Positions 1-7,316 of a DNA stretch of 19,238 nt are shown piece by piece. A program made the position numbers and the translations under genes. Origin of the DNA: Mucilaginibacter sp. UBA4741 (lineage in GTDB: Bacteria > Bacteroidota > Bacteroidia > Sphingobacteriales > Sphingobacteriaceae); contig DHIR01000009.1 of assembly GCA_002403905.1 (NCBI GenBank), positions 1 through 19,238 of the forward strand. Reading direction: 5' to 3'. Numbering within the stretch: position 1 is the stretch's first letter; each line of letters starts with the position of its first letter. The notes beneath the pieces are model-generated. The model did not search any database and was not told the DNA's origin. It was given only the letters and a program-made list of their open reading frames with translations.

Positions 1-21
1 GGAGATGTGTATAAGAGACAG
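1..21 (+). other. Residual Nextera/Tn5 adapter (not genomic)
   Basis: Bases 3-21 are exactly the 19-bp Tn5 mosaic end AGATGTGTATAAGAGACAG used in Nextera tagmentation libraries. The two preceding G's match the Nextera read-2 adapter, which reads ...CGG before the mosaic end. This is library sequence left at the contig edge, so genomic sequence begins at about base 22. An ATG inside the adapter (base 7) creates a false in-frame N-terminal extension (MYKRQ...) on the first gene. Confidence 0.95.
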
Positions 22-39
22 CATAAGACACTATATAGT

Positions 40-1101
40 ATGCCAGACATTGCCCGCCGTTTCCCCGAAAATCCATTATTATCTCCTATTGACCTTAAAG
101 CAAGCGAAGACGGCCTGCAAATTATATGCCTGCTAAACCCAGGTGTATTTAGGTTTGAGGGCAAAACCTGGCTGATAGTGCGCGTGGCCGAAAACGCGGT
201 ACAAAAGGAAGGTTCTATATTTTTCCCGATATTGAATGATTTGGGCAAGACCGAGATTGTAGAACTGCCGTCAGAACATCCCGAATTGATAACCACCGAT
301 CCGCGGGTGATCCGTTATATGGGACTGGACTACCTGACTACCCTATCACACTTACGCTTGTTGTGCAGCGATGACGGGGTGCATTTTTATAAACCGGACG
401 GATATGGCCCTTTATTCGGCACCGGCTATTTACAGGCTTTTGGGATCGAGGATTGCCGGGTTACTTTCTTGGAGGATAAGTACTACCTCACCTTTACCGC
501 AGTATCAGGCAATGGGGTTGGCGTGGGCATGCGTACCACTACCGACTGGAAAACATTCGAGAATCATGGCATGATCATCCCACCGCATAATAAGGACTGC
601 GCTATTTTCGAAGAAAAGATAAACGGACTATATTATTGCCTGCACCGCCCAAGCAGCGTTGATATTGGCGGCAACTTTATCTGGCTTGCACAATCGCCGG
701 ATGGTGTACACTGGGGTAACCATAAATGTATAATTAAAACCCGTAAAGATAATTGGGACTGCCAGCGCGTTGGCGCAGGTGCCGCGCCTATAAAAACAGA
801 AAAAGGCTGGCTGGAAATTTACCATGGCGCAAACAATGATCATCAATATTGCCTTGGCGCTTTCCTGTTAGATTTGAACGATCCATCAAAAGTATTGGCC
901 CGTACCGACAAACCTATTATGATACCTACCGAGCAATACGAGCTAAGCGGCTTCTTTGGCAACGTAGTATTTACCAACGGACACGTGGTTGATGGCGATA
1001 TTATTACTATATACTATGGTGCGTCTGACGAGTTTGTTTGCGGGGCGAGGTTTTCTATTAAGGAGATATTTGTGGCGTTAGTGGGTGTAAAACCTCTCTG
1101 A
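40..1101 (+). CDS. GH130 family beta-mannoside phosphorylase/hydrolase
   Basis: Glycoside hydrolase family 130 acts on beta-mannosides, usually by phosphorolysis of mannosyl-glucose, mannobiose or mannosyl-GlcNAc, and usually in the cytoplasm or periplasm. Visible support: an N-terminal RRFPENPLLSP motif, a GIEDCR motif at about residues 135-140 whose Asp is the expected general acid (the usual form is EDPR, here Cys replaces Pro), CLHRPS, GAGAAPIKTEKGWLEIYHGA and the C-terminal IYYGASDEFVCGA typical of the family. I chose ATG 40 (353 aa) because the reading frame upstream of it runs into adapter sequence, and MPDIARRFPENP resembles normal N-termini of the family. No signal peptide is seen. 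The contig starts just upstream, so the promoter and any operon partners (often a transporter or other mannan genes) are lost. The subfamily and substrate cannot be decided by eye. Confidence 0.88.
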   Translation: MPDIARRFPENPLLSPIDLKASEDGLQIICLLNPGVFRFEGKTWLIVRVAENAVQKEGSIFFPILNDLGKTEIVELPSEHPELITTDPRVIRYMGLDYLTTLSHLRLLCSDDGVHFYKPDGYGPLFGTGYLQAFGIEDCRVTFLEDKYYLTFTAVSGNGVGVGMRTTTDWKTFENHGMIIPPHNKDCAIFEEKINGLYYCLHRPSSVDIGGNFIWLAQSPDGVHWGNHKCIIKTRKDNWDCQRVGAGAAPIKTEKGWLEIYHGANNDHQYCLGAFLLDLNDPSKVLARTDKPIMIPTEQYELSGFFGNVVFTNGHVVDGDIITIYYGASDEFVCGARFSIKEIFVALVGVKPL

Positions 1102-1235
1102 ATAATTCTGTTGACTATCGACATACACAATATGAACATCCGCCGCTCATAGCGGGACGATGCTTAATGGTAGTAAGGAACAAAGTTAGAACATCGCACA
1201 ATATGCTAAAAAGACGCAAAACATATTTAGTATTC

Positions 1236-1260
1236 GTTCCCCCTTCAGGGGGTTAGGGGG
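1236..1260 (-). repeat. GC-rich palindromic repeat, copy A
   Basis: A 25-bp element that on the minus strand reads CCCCCTAA, then the hairpin core CCCCCTGAAGGGGG, then AAC. It lies one base beyond the TAA stop of the CoA-binding gene (1262-1264). It is near-identical to copies at 3141-3165 and 15150-15174 and related to the one inside recN at 14686-14714. The CCCCC/GGGGG stem with a four-base loop could act as an mRNA 3' end, but no T-run follows. Confidence 0.8.
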
Positions 1261-1261
1261 T

Positions 1262-1627
1262 TTAATATTGCCCAATACTTAACAACACCAACGTACAGGC
1301 ATACTCCGTCTCAATTCCCTTTTCCTCAGCCAATTTTCTTAACGCACTATTTTCCGTTCCGGGATTAAAGATGATGCGTTTGGGTTTGGTATTTAAAATA
1401 TAATCGTACAGCGATGGCTGGTTTTGCGGGCCAACGTATAGGGTTATAGTATCTATATCATTATGTATTGCCTCGGGCTTTTCAATAGGCACGCCGGCTA
1501 CTTCACCGGATTTTAAACCTACGTTAACTATGGTATGCCCGTGGCTTACCAAACGATTAGCCGCTAGGTAAGCATACCTGCCCGGGTTTGGTGTAGCACC
1601 TAGTATCAATGTTTTTTTGTTAGCCAT
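1262..1627 (-). CDS. CoA-binding Rossmann-fold protein (YccU-like)
   Basis: A 121-aa protein of the CoA_binding_2 family, whose members have a Rossmann-like fold and bind CoA; no reaction is established. Visible support: the N-terminal nucleotide-binding stretch KKTLILGATPNPGRYAYLA, a following GHTIVNVGLKSGEVAGVPI segment, and the second-half IIFNPGTEN typical of the family. It is full length for this small family. It is transcribed away from the sigma factor gene, and the 157-bp divergent region contains two short palindromes (1653-1674 and 1676-1690). A possible -7 box (AATATTTG on the minus strand, 1644-1651) lies 17 nt upstream of the ATG. The stop codon abuts a GC-rich repeat. Confidence 0.85.
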   Translation of the reverse strand: MANKKTLILGATPNPGRYAYLAANRLVSHGHTIVNVGLKSGEVAGVPIEKPEAIHNDIDTITLYVGPQNQPSLYDYILNTKPKRIIFNPGTENSALRKLAEEKGIETEYACTLVLLSIGQY

Positions 1628-1652
1628 AGTAATATATAGTATTCAAATATTA

Positions 1653-1690
1653 CGCCAAGCTGTAATACTTGGCGGTTTTGACAGTCAAAA
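1653..1690. promoter_or_regulatory. Two adjacent palindromes in a divergent promoter region
   Basis: CGCCAAG (1653-1659) pairs with CTTGGCG (1668-1674), and TTTTGA (1676-1681) pairs with TCAAAA (1685-1690). They sit between the divergent CoA-binding and sigma factor genes. They may be regulator sites or simply hairpins; nothing else ties them to a known regulator. Confidence 0.3.
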
Positions 1691-1784
1691 TGTAGTCACA
1701 AAAAAATAATTAAAATAATTTAAAATGTTTTTAAACGTGAATCGTCTTTACCTTTAAACAAGTAATAAATTGATAACAGCATTA

Positions 1785-2342
1785 ATGCCCGAAGAAAGAG
1801 AAAGCCATATCATAAGCACCATTAAAGCTTATGGTAAGAATTTGCTTGGCTTTATCCGTAAGCGGGTTAAGAATGATGCTGATGCGGAAGATATCCTGCA
1901 GGATGTGTGGTACCAGTTTAGCAACCTGGTAAATTCTGAACCAATTGAACAGACAGGTGCCTGGCTGTATAAAGTGGCAAGGAACAAGATCACAGATAAG
2001 CATAAAAAAAAGTCAGAAACTTTACTTGACGACCTGTTTAGCGCTGATGATGGCGATGACGATACCTCGGGCTTTAAAGACTTCCTGATGGTAGAAGACG
2101 CCACGCCGGAGACAGAGTACGTGCGCACCCTTTTTTGGGAGCAGCTATTTAACGCGCTGGATGAACTGCCCGAAGAGCAAAAGCAGGTATTTATTTGGCA
2201 GGAAATGGAAGACATGACCTTCCAGGAAATATCAGAGTTAACGGGCGTAAATGTAAACACGCTGGTATCGCGCAAGCGGTACGCGGTGCTGCATCTGCGC
2301 GACAGGTTACAACAGTTATATCAAGAGATCACAAAATATTAA
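1785..2342 (+). CDS. RNA polymerase sigma factor, sigma-70 family (ECF type)
   Basis: A 185-aa sigma factor with region 2 at about residues 18-75 (the LLGFIRKRVKNDADAEDILQ recognition helix, then GAWLYKVARNKITDKHKKK) and region 4 at about residues 125-175 (LDELPEEQKQVF, then the helix-turn-helix MTFQEISELTGVNVNTLVSR). The linker between them is acidic (about residues 80-112). Two starts are possible: TTG 1770 and ATG 1785. ATG is preferred because MPEERESHIIS fits the family better. The stop codon is 11 nt before the next ATG, so it is very likely co-transcribed with the membrane protein at 2354. ECF sigma genes are often paired with a membrane anti-sigma factor, but the partner here lacks a recognisable anti-sigma domain. 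The regulon is unknown. Confidence 0.9.
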   Translation: MPEERESHIISTIKAYGKNLLGFIRKRVKNDADAEDILQDVWYQFSNLVNSEPIEQTGAWLYKVARNKITDKHKKKSETLLDDLFSADDGDDDTSGFKDFLMVEDATPETEYVRTLFWEQLFNALDELPEEQKQVFIWQEMEDMTFQEISELTGVNVNTLVSRKRYAVLHLRDRLQQLYQEITKY

Positions 2343-2353
2343 AACAAAAAAAC

Positions 2354-2773
2354 ATGAAAAATTTATTTTATAAAGGCCGGTTTGTATTTATACCCATTGC
2401 GGTAGCCGCCTTCGTTTCGCTCATCAGCTTTGCGGTGATGCAATTATGGAACCATTTATTACCCGATATATTACACGTTACTGCTATAACCTTTTGGCAG
2501 GCCATGGGCATATTTATATTATGCAAGATACTGTTTGGCTTTGGCCATAAAGGTGGACGCGGTTGGGGCGGACGCGGCGGCGGTGCGCCGTGGATGCGCC
2601 AAAAAATGGAAGAGCGCTTTAAAAGCATGACGCCTGAAGAAAAAGAAAAATTTAAACAAAAAATGCGCGATCGTGCAAATTGCGGCCCGTGGGGGCGCGG
2701 CGGCCATGACCATCCGTTTAACCGCGACTGGGATGCTTTTGATAAGGAAACAGAAGCAAAGCCGGTTGAATAA
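2354..2773 (+). CDS. Small two-TM membrane protein, co-transcribed with sigma factor
   Basis: A 139-aa protein of no family I recognise. It has two hydrophobic segments (about residues 10-32 and 43-63), a Gly/Arg-rich linker (66-79), a charged helix at about 82-107 with the phrase SMTPEEKEKFKQKMRDR, and a polar C-terminus with several His and Asp. The TPEE-kxKF phrase recalls the LTxxQ/Spy-like helices of extracytoplasmic stress chaperones, but this is a weak resemblance. An upstream extension of the frame into the sigma gene (to 2195) is not used: ATG 2354 lies 11 nt after the sigma stop, in A-rich sequence typical of Bacteroidota starts. Operon position suggests it modulates or is controlled by the sigma factor. 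It ends at a strong terminator. Confidence 0.72.
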   Translation: MKNLFYKGRFVFIPIAVAAFVSLISFAVMQLWNHLLPDILHVTAITFWQAMGIFILCKILFGFGHKGGRGWGGRGGGAPWMRQKMEERFKSMTPEEKEKFKQKMRDRANCGPWGRGGHDHPFNRDWDAFDKETEAKPVE

Positions 2774-2786
2774 AAAAGCCCCTCCC

Positions 2787-2812
2787 AACCCTCCCCGGAA
2801 GGGAGGGTTTTT
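2787..2812 (+). terminator. Intrinsic terminator after sigma/membrane operon
   Basis: AACCCTCCC (2787-2795) and GGGAGGGTT (2801-2809) form a perfect 9-bp stem with a CGGAA loop, followed by a T-run. It starts 14 nt after the stop of the membrane protein. The sequence also belongs to a GC-rich repeat type, so it may be a repeat co-opted as a terminator. Confidence 0.75.
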
Positions 2813-2817
2813 ATTAA

Positions 2818-2901
2818 AGTCTCCCCTACCGGGGGAGATTATTCACAAGGTGTTGGTTTCTTATCGTGTTCATGAGGGCTACGCCGTTTAGAGGGGGCTT
2901 A
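2818..2901. repeat. GC-rich repeat, apparently split
   Basis: AAGTCTCCCCTACCGGGGGA (2818-2837) contains a CTCCCC/GGGGAG hairpin, and TTTAGAGGGGGCTT (2888-2901) begins and ends like the other half of the same palindromic element. From memory, these halves are usually contiguous in Sphingobacteriaceae genomes. Here about 48 bases of unremarkable sequence lie between them. Neither half looks coding. Confidence 0.45.
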
Positions 2902-2924
2902 CACTCATTCAAAAACTCACAACT

Positions 2925-3140
2925 ATGGATGTATTAATATTTACAACAAGCGTTAACAAACCCGAGCATGTACAACAGGTGCAGCCTATACTAACGTCAG
3001 TAAAAGCTATTGAAGAATGGAACTTCGACCTGGAAGATTGTGATAATATACTGCGTGTGGTATCCCATGATCTGCCGCCAAGATATATCGAGTCGCTGTT
3101 AAACAACGCTGGGTTTGAGTGTGAAGAGTTGGCTTACTAA
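2925..3140 (+). CDS. 71-aa conserved-looking protein, possible HMA-like fold
   Basis: A short ORF with good coding character: MDVLIFTTSVNKPEHVQQVQ at the N-terminus, a central WNFDLEDCDNILRVVS, and YIESLLNNAGFECEEL at the end. The beta-alpha-beta pattern and the phrase WNFDLED-CDxxLRV resemble small heavy-metal-associated-domain-like proteins, but the CxxC metal motif is absent, so metal binding is doubtful. No signal peptide or TM segment is present. It is flanked by repeats on both sides: one 24 bases upstream, and another directly at its TAA stop (3138-3140). It is convergent with the DUF1501 gene and appears monocistronic. The function is unknown. Confidence 0.7.
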   Translation: MDVLIFTTSVNKPEHVQQVQPILTSVKAIEEWNFDLEDCDNILRVVSHDLPPRYIESLLNNAGFECEELAY

Positions 3141-3165
3141 GCCCCTAGCCCCCTGAAGGGGGAAC
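3141..3165 (+). repeat. GC-rich palindromic repeat, copy B
   Basis: A 25-bp copy of the family (GCCCCTAG, core CCCCCTGAAGGGGG, AAC). It begins at the base right after the TAA stop of the 71-aa gene and ends 5 nt before the DUF1501 stop on the other strand, so it fills nearly the whole convergent gap. The hairpin may help end both transcripts. Confidence 0.8.
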
Positions 3166-3170
3166 TGTTA

Positions 3171-4761
3171 CTATCGGGCCACTACCATTGTCCGCACCTG
3201 TTGCAAACTACCGTTTTGTAAACGCGCGTAATACGGGCCGGGCGGATGTCCCTGGCTGTCAAAAGTAACTTTATGGCTCCCTTTGTCGGCAATACCATCC
3301 ATTAATGTGCCTACCAAATGGCCCTGCGAATCAAATATCTGGATCAAAGCATGGCCGCCTTGCGATTCGAAATCTATAGTGGTTGACCCTGTAAATGGGT
3401 TTGGATAGTTATTGATGAGATTAGTGCCGGCCGTTGCATTAGCAATATCTTTTATTGCTGATGCGCATGGCGCGGTATCTTTTATACAAGCCAGGTCCTG
3501 GAAATTTTTGAGCATGATGTTGTTCAAAACGTCATCAGACACGCAGAACCAATGCTTTAATACCGATGCGTACACCGACCTGAAATCATACTGCATCGGA
3601 AGGTTGTCATTCCCACCTACTGTGGCCCCTATAATCGGGCTGGTACCTAATATGCCGGATTGCACGTAATCGCCAAATAAAAACAAAGGTGCCGCAGTGC
3701 CGTGGTCGGTACCCGCGCTCGCGTTTGATTTTATCCGCCTGCCAAACTCAGAAAAAGTCATCCCTACTACACGTTTTGATGCGCCCAGGCCTTTCAAATC
3801 ATCCATAAAAGCTTTAACCGCGTCTGATGTTTTTTGCAGCAGATTAGCATGGGCTCCTGTTTCTGTAGCGCCATTATTAACTTGCCCCGCATGGGTATCA
3901 AAACTGCCGATACTTACCATATAAACACGCGTCTTTAAACCGCCAGCAATCAAACGCGCAACAATTTTAAGCTGATCTGCTAGCGTATTGCCAGTTGGAT
4001 ATGTTCCTTGTTTGGTAACTTTTGCCGCAGCGGCTTTAATGACCGTCCCATATTGCTGGGTTTGCTGCGATACCTGCCTTATGTAAGTTAATTCTTTACC
4101 AGCGTTAGTAGGCGGTGCGCTATCCTGTATGCCGTTTATTAAATTATAAAAATTAGTAGGATCTGTTATAGCCAAACCCATGTTTACCGCGGGGCCCTGC
4201 ATAGCAGGCGATACGGTTGAACCTATTTGTATAGCCAGCGGGTCGGGCATTACACTGTTGGGGTAACCTACCGGGTAGTTGGTATATTCCTGGCTAAGGT
4301 AGCGCCCGGCCCATCCGGTATCAAGCACCTTTGTCTGAGTCTGCTCCAGTTAACCAGATGTCTGTCGCCCTAAAATGCGAGAAATTGGGCTGCGGGTAGC
4401 CAACCGACTGTACAATTTTTACCTTGCCGTCATTATAGAGGCTTTGTAAGCCGGTCATAGCAGGGTGCAGGCCCGTCATACTGGTACCGTCAAGCGATAA
4501 AATTTTCTTTTGTGGCAGGATGATATTTGATCGCGCGTTAGCCAAATTTCCATACTGATCTAGCGGGACAACCATGTTTAAGCCATCGTTGCCGCCGGTC
4601 ATTTGTATGATTACCAACACGTGGTCAGTCTCGGTAGGCGCGGCAGTTAATGCCGACATTAATGACGATGGGCCAAACGCCTTAAACATATGGCCATTAA
4701 TAAGCGCGGGCATTATAATACCTGCCGGGCCTGCGGTTCTTAAAAAATCCCTTCTCTTCAT
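3171..4761 (-). pseudogene. DUF1501 protein with T9SS sorting domain, frameshifted
   Basis: Two ORFs together make one DUF1501 protein of about 529 aa. The first (4761 to 4321) starts MKRRDFLRTAG, a twin-arginine-like signal (RRxFL), and runs through the family motifs VIIQMTGGNDGLNMVVPL and FSHFRATDIWLTG before stopping. The second (4328 to 3171) continues exactly where the family should: VLDTGWAGRYLSQEYTNYP, then MPDPLAIQIG, MTFSEFGRRIKSNASAGTDHGTAAP, and a C-terminal YPNPF-type T9SS sorting domain ending MVVAR. Dropping one G at 4329 (minus strand AAAGGTG to AAAGTG) restores a continuous frame. The fragments overlap by 8 nt (GTGCTTGA), so coupled translation of the second half from GTG is conceivable. 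The gene overlaps the upstream DUF1800 stop by ATGA, indicating an operon. DUF1501 proteins are exported, sulfatase-like-fold proteins of unknown activity. Whether this is a real mutation or an assembly error is open. Confidence 0.85.
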
Positions 4762-6350
4762 GATAGTTGATATTCAGGAAGGTCCATAATGTATTTATAA
4801 AAAGCCGTGAGCCGTGTAGTGACTATCGCTTTGTTTGAAGCGTCACTTGGTAATGATTTATAAGCATACCAGGCATCATACCAATAATGATCTGCCAGTT
4901 GTGACGATAATAATATCGATTTTAAGAAATCTTTAACCTGTTGCGATACATCTATTACATACAATTGCGCCAGCACGTCTGTTACCAAAGCGTTCGGGTC
5001 TAAAGGGTTAGGCAAGGCGTTTGTAAATGCGATAACATCAATTGCTATCTTTTTACCGTTTCGGGTATAACCGTTACCAATCATGGTATCAGTAAACTGG
5101 TTTCGTTTAGGAAGCGTATCTGTATTTATCCAAAGTTCATGGTATTGCGGTTCCAAATAATAAGCCGGCCAGCCGGCAACATTAGGCGGATCGCCAATAT
5201 TTTGGGATATGGTGGCAGATTGTGCACGGATATAATCCCACATGTAATAAGCATTAACATAGTCAGTCTCTACAGGGAAAACGATGTTAAAATCACGACA
5301 AACGCCTACCTGCAAATCAATAGGACTTTTTATTATACACCCTCTGTTAAGCGGGTCAAAAAAATGATCGCTGGTAAAAATGGCCTTTAGTACAGGTTTT
5401 ATCTCATAATTATTGGCCCTGAAAATAGCTGCTAAGGGTGTAATAACATTCGCTTCGGTAGCATCGTCAATTACATAATAAACAAAAAAACGGTAAAGCT
5501 TTCGGCAGATAAACAGCGCGCACTCATTGGTGCCGAAAATCATATCAAGCATATCATCCAGTTCCGTTGTTCCCCCTGTGCCCGTTTTACCTACAATGGT
5601 TTTATTATTATAAAAGGGCGAAAATTGTTTATTGGCAGTATCATGCTTAGTACTATCAAACCCCGAAGATATAGTTGTTGCGTTAATAGTATAACCTGTT
5701 AACACCCTGGCGGCAGCTTTTACATCATCTTCTGTATATTTTGAGTTTGGACCTTTGCCTATGGTGAACAGTTCCTGTAACTCGCGTCCGTAATTTTCGT
5801 TTGGTGATGTCTTTACATTTTGATAGCCGCTTAAATAGCGAAGCATAGCGGGGTCAAGCGTAATTTGTTTTACCAGTTGTTTAAAATTACCCAGGGCAAA
5901 CTGCCGTAGTAAAGCATTGTGTTTATAGATATAACGCGCGTCGCCAATGGTGACTGTCTGCGTGGCGAAATGATTGTGCCAAAAAAGCACCATTTTCTCC
6001 TCAATGGTTTGCTGCTGATTTAGCATCCGGCCCAACCACCAGGCTTTATAGCTGGCGGTCCGCCTGCTATCTGCAGTGCCATCTGTATAAGGGGTGCTTA
6101 CCCAGGCTTGCCCAGCGGCTACATTGGCATCATTATAACTACTGTCGTTATAATTATTTACAGGAGGCGGCGGTGGAACGTTGGTAGTTAACAAAGCATC
6201 AACCACCACATTTAGCGGCTTGGCGGTAAAGCTTAAAATATCTGCCTGTTTTACACCAAAAAGCGTACGTTTTAGTAAATGAACCAATTGCGTGTTACCA
6301 AAGCTACCAGTGTAAGCCGCAGTACCAGAAAACGTGCGAACAGAAGACAT
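4758..6350 (-). CDS. DUF1800 domain protein
   Basis: A 530-aa member of the DUF1800 family, usually encoded beside DUF1501 in Bacteroidota, Planctomycetes and others; the biochemical role is unknown. Visible support: QLVHLLKRTLFGVKQADI near the N-terminus, a WWLGRMLNQQQTIEEKMVLF-type motif followed by WHNHFATQ, NENYGRELQELFTIG, EDDVKAAARVLTGY, ICRKLYRFFVYY, and VAGWPAYY in the C-terminal half. No clear signal peptide is seen at the chosen start, although the family is generally thought to be exported. The ATG at 6350 is supported by a TATATTTG -7 box 28 nt upstream. It shares ATGA (4758-4761) with the start of DUF1501, which indicates translational coupling. A proline run (PPPPP) lies near residue 60. 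Confidence 0.9.
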   Translation of the reverse strand: MSSVRTFSGTAAYTGSFGNTQLVHLLKRTLFGVKQADILSFTAKPLNVVVDALLTTNVPPPPPVNNYNDSSYNDANVAAGQAWVSTPYTDGTADSRRTASYKAWWLGRMLNQQQTIEEKMVLFWHNHFATQTVTIGDARYIYKHNALLRQFALGNFKQLVKQITLDPAMLRYLSGYQNVKTSPNENYGRELQELFTIGKGPNSKYTEDDVKAAARVLTGYTINATTISSGFDSTKHDTANKQFSPFYNNKTIVGKTGTGGTTELDDMLDMIFGTNECALFICRKLYRFFVYYVIDDATEANVITPLAAIFRANNYEIKPVLKAIFTSDHFFDPLNRGCIIKSPIDLQVGVCRDFNIVFPVETDYVNAYYMWDYIRAQSATISQNIGDPPNVAGWPAYYLEPQYHELWINTDTLPKRNQFTDTMIGNGYTRNGKKIAIDVIAFTNALPNPLDPNALVTDVLAQLYVIDVSQQVKDFLKSILLSSQLADHYWYDAWYAYKSLPSDASNKAIVTTRLTAFYKYIMDLPEYQLS

Positions 6351-6377
6351 ATTTAGGATATTTCTTAAAGATAGCTA

Positions 6378-6385
6378 CAAATATA
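6378..6385 (-). promoter_or_regulatory. Bacteroidota-type -7 box for DUF1800/DUF1501
   Basis: On the minus strand this is TATATTTG, a full match to the Bacteroidota -7 consensus TAnnTTTG, 28 nt before the DUF1800 ATG. No convincing -33 TTTG at the right spacing is visible. Confidence 0.5.
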
Positions 6386-6449
6386 GCAGTTGCAACATTT
6401 TTGTTACATTTTATTTAGGAAATTTATTTTCTCCAAAAAACAACACGTA

Positions 6450-6926
6450 TTACCCGATAATCACCCTTGTTAACAAAGCTATTTGACCGACGTGATAGAT
6501 CTGATGTTGTATGAAACCGTATACCAATTCTTCATTAGTAGTTACCGGCTGATCGCCGCGCTCATCAATAATTGGGTCTTGCCATTTATCTTCGGGGAAA
6601 TCCTGGATAGTTCTTACCAGGTTTACGTTTACCAGTTTAAGATCTTCAATCCACATCGCCCATTTTTTCTCGTCCGGGTCGCCGGTTTCCGGCCAGTTGC
6701 CGCTTACCGGTAATGAGGCAGGTTTTTCGTTCAGGCGGTCCATAACCTCTTCGGTCCAGCTTACCATGTGCAGGATGATCTCGGCAATAGTATGCGTGTG
6801 ACCCACACGCTCGTAAGCACTTTCAAAAGTCACTTTCTCTAATATATTGTACACCGGCGAGCCGTACCATGGGTGGCCGCTGTGTACTTTTTGTAGTTCG
6901 TGAAGGAGTTTTTCAGTCGTTGTCAT
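6450..6926 (-). CDS. DinB/YfiT-like four-helix protein
   Basis: A 158-aa protein of the DinB superfamily, four-helix bundles that bind a metal through three His; many are of unknown function or act as thiol transferases. The expected ligands are visible: H53 in TIAEIILHMVSW, and H141 and H145 in FIQHQIYHVGQIALL. The length is normal for the family. It overlaps the preceding small membrane-protein gene by 14 nt, so it is probably the last gene of an operon with the FAD-dependent dehydrogenase. The substrate is not predictable. Confidence 0.88.
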   Translation of the reverse strand: MTTTEKLLHELQKVHSGHPWYGSPVYNILEKVTFESAYERVGHTHTIAEIILHMVSWTEEVMDRLNEKPASLPVSGNWPETGDPDEKKWAMWIEDLKLVNVNLVRTIQDFPEDKWQDPIIDERGDQPVTTNEELVYGFIQHQIYHVGQIALLTRVIIG

Positions 6927-7287
6927 TTTTCCAGGCTACCAGTGTTATAACCCATACAATAATGAATGGCACCAGCAAAATTAAAATAAAGTAAAATATT
7001 GCAACCTGCAATAACAGGTATAATAAAGGTATTGCCACTAATAATTTAAAAAAGTGTTTATTTTTTTTAATAAATGGCAGGGCAAATAAAGACAGATGCG
7101 TAACAACCAGTATCCACACTAAAATAAGTGTTCGCAAATTTATTTCACTGGTATTCCCAAATACAATCATTTCATTACTAAAAGCAAAGAACCAACCTTT
7201 GTCGCCACCATTTATTGGCACACCTAAAAAAGTACTGGCAAATAACAATATAAAGAGAACAATAAATTTAGGTTTCAGGTTTTTCAC
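6913..7287 (-). CDS. Small integral membrane protein, unknown function
   Basis: From GTG 7287 this gives about 124 aa, starting VKNLKPKFIVLFILLFASTF. A longer version from ATG 7347 would overlap the FAD dehydrogenase gene by 31 nt and add a hydrophilic, Cys/Gly/Ser-rich stretch that does not look like a real N-terminus, so GTG 7287 is preferred but not certain. Four hydrophobic segments are visible: about residues 8-23, 50-70, 80-98 and 98-118. It ends VAWKNDND and overlaps the DinB-like gene by 14 nt. AT content is higher than in the neighbours, as expected for a membrane protein. I recognise no family. Confidence 0.6.
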   Translation of the reverse strand: MKNLKPKFIVLFILLFASTFLGVPINGGDKGWFFAFSNEMIVFGNTSEINLRTLILVWILVVTHLSLFALPFIKKNKHFFKLLVAIPLLYLLLQVAIFYFILILLVPFIIVWVITLVAWKNDND

Positions 7288-7316
7288 GTAATTATGACTT
7301 TGGCAGGTGCTATTTG

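Noticed and set aside
7..39. N-terminal extension MYKRQ... of the GH130 protein
   Set aside because: It is translated from adapter sequence; the gene is called from ATG 40.
2195..2353. Upstream extension of the small membrane protein into the sigma factor gene
   Set aside because: It overlaps the conserved region 4 of the sigma factor in another frame; ATG 2354 is right after the sigma stop.
4321..4333. Programmed +1 frameshift in DUF1501
   Set aside because: No known slippery or stimulatory signal, and this family is not known to use frameshifting; mutation or sequence error is simpler.
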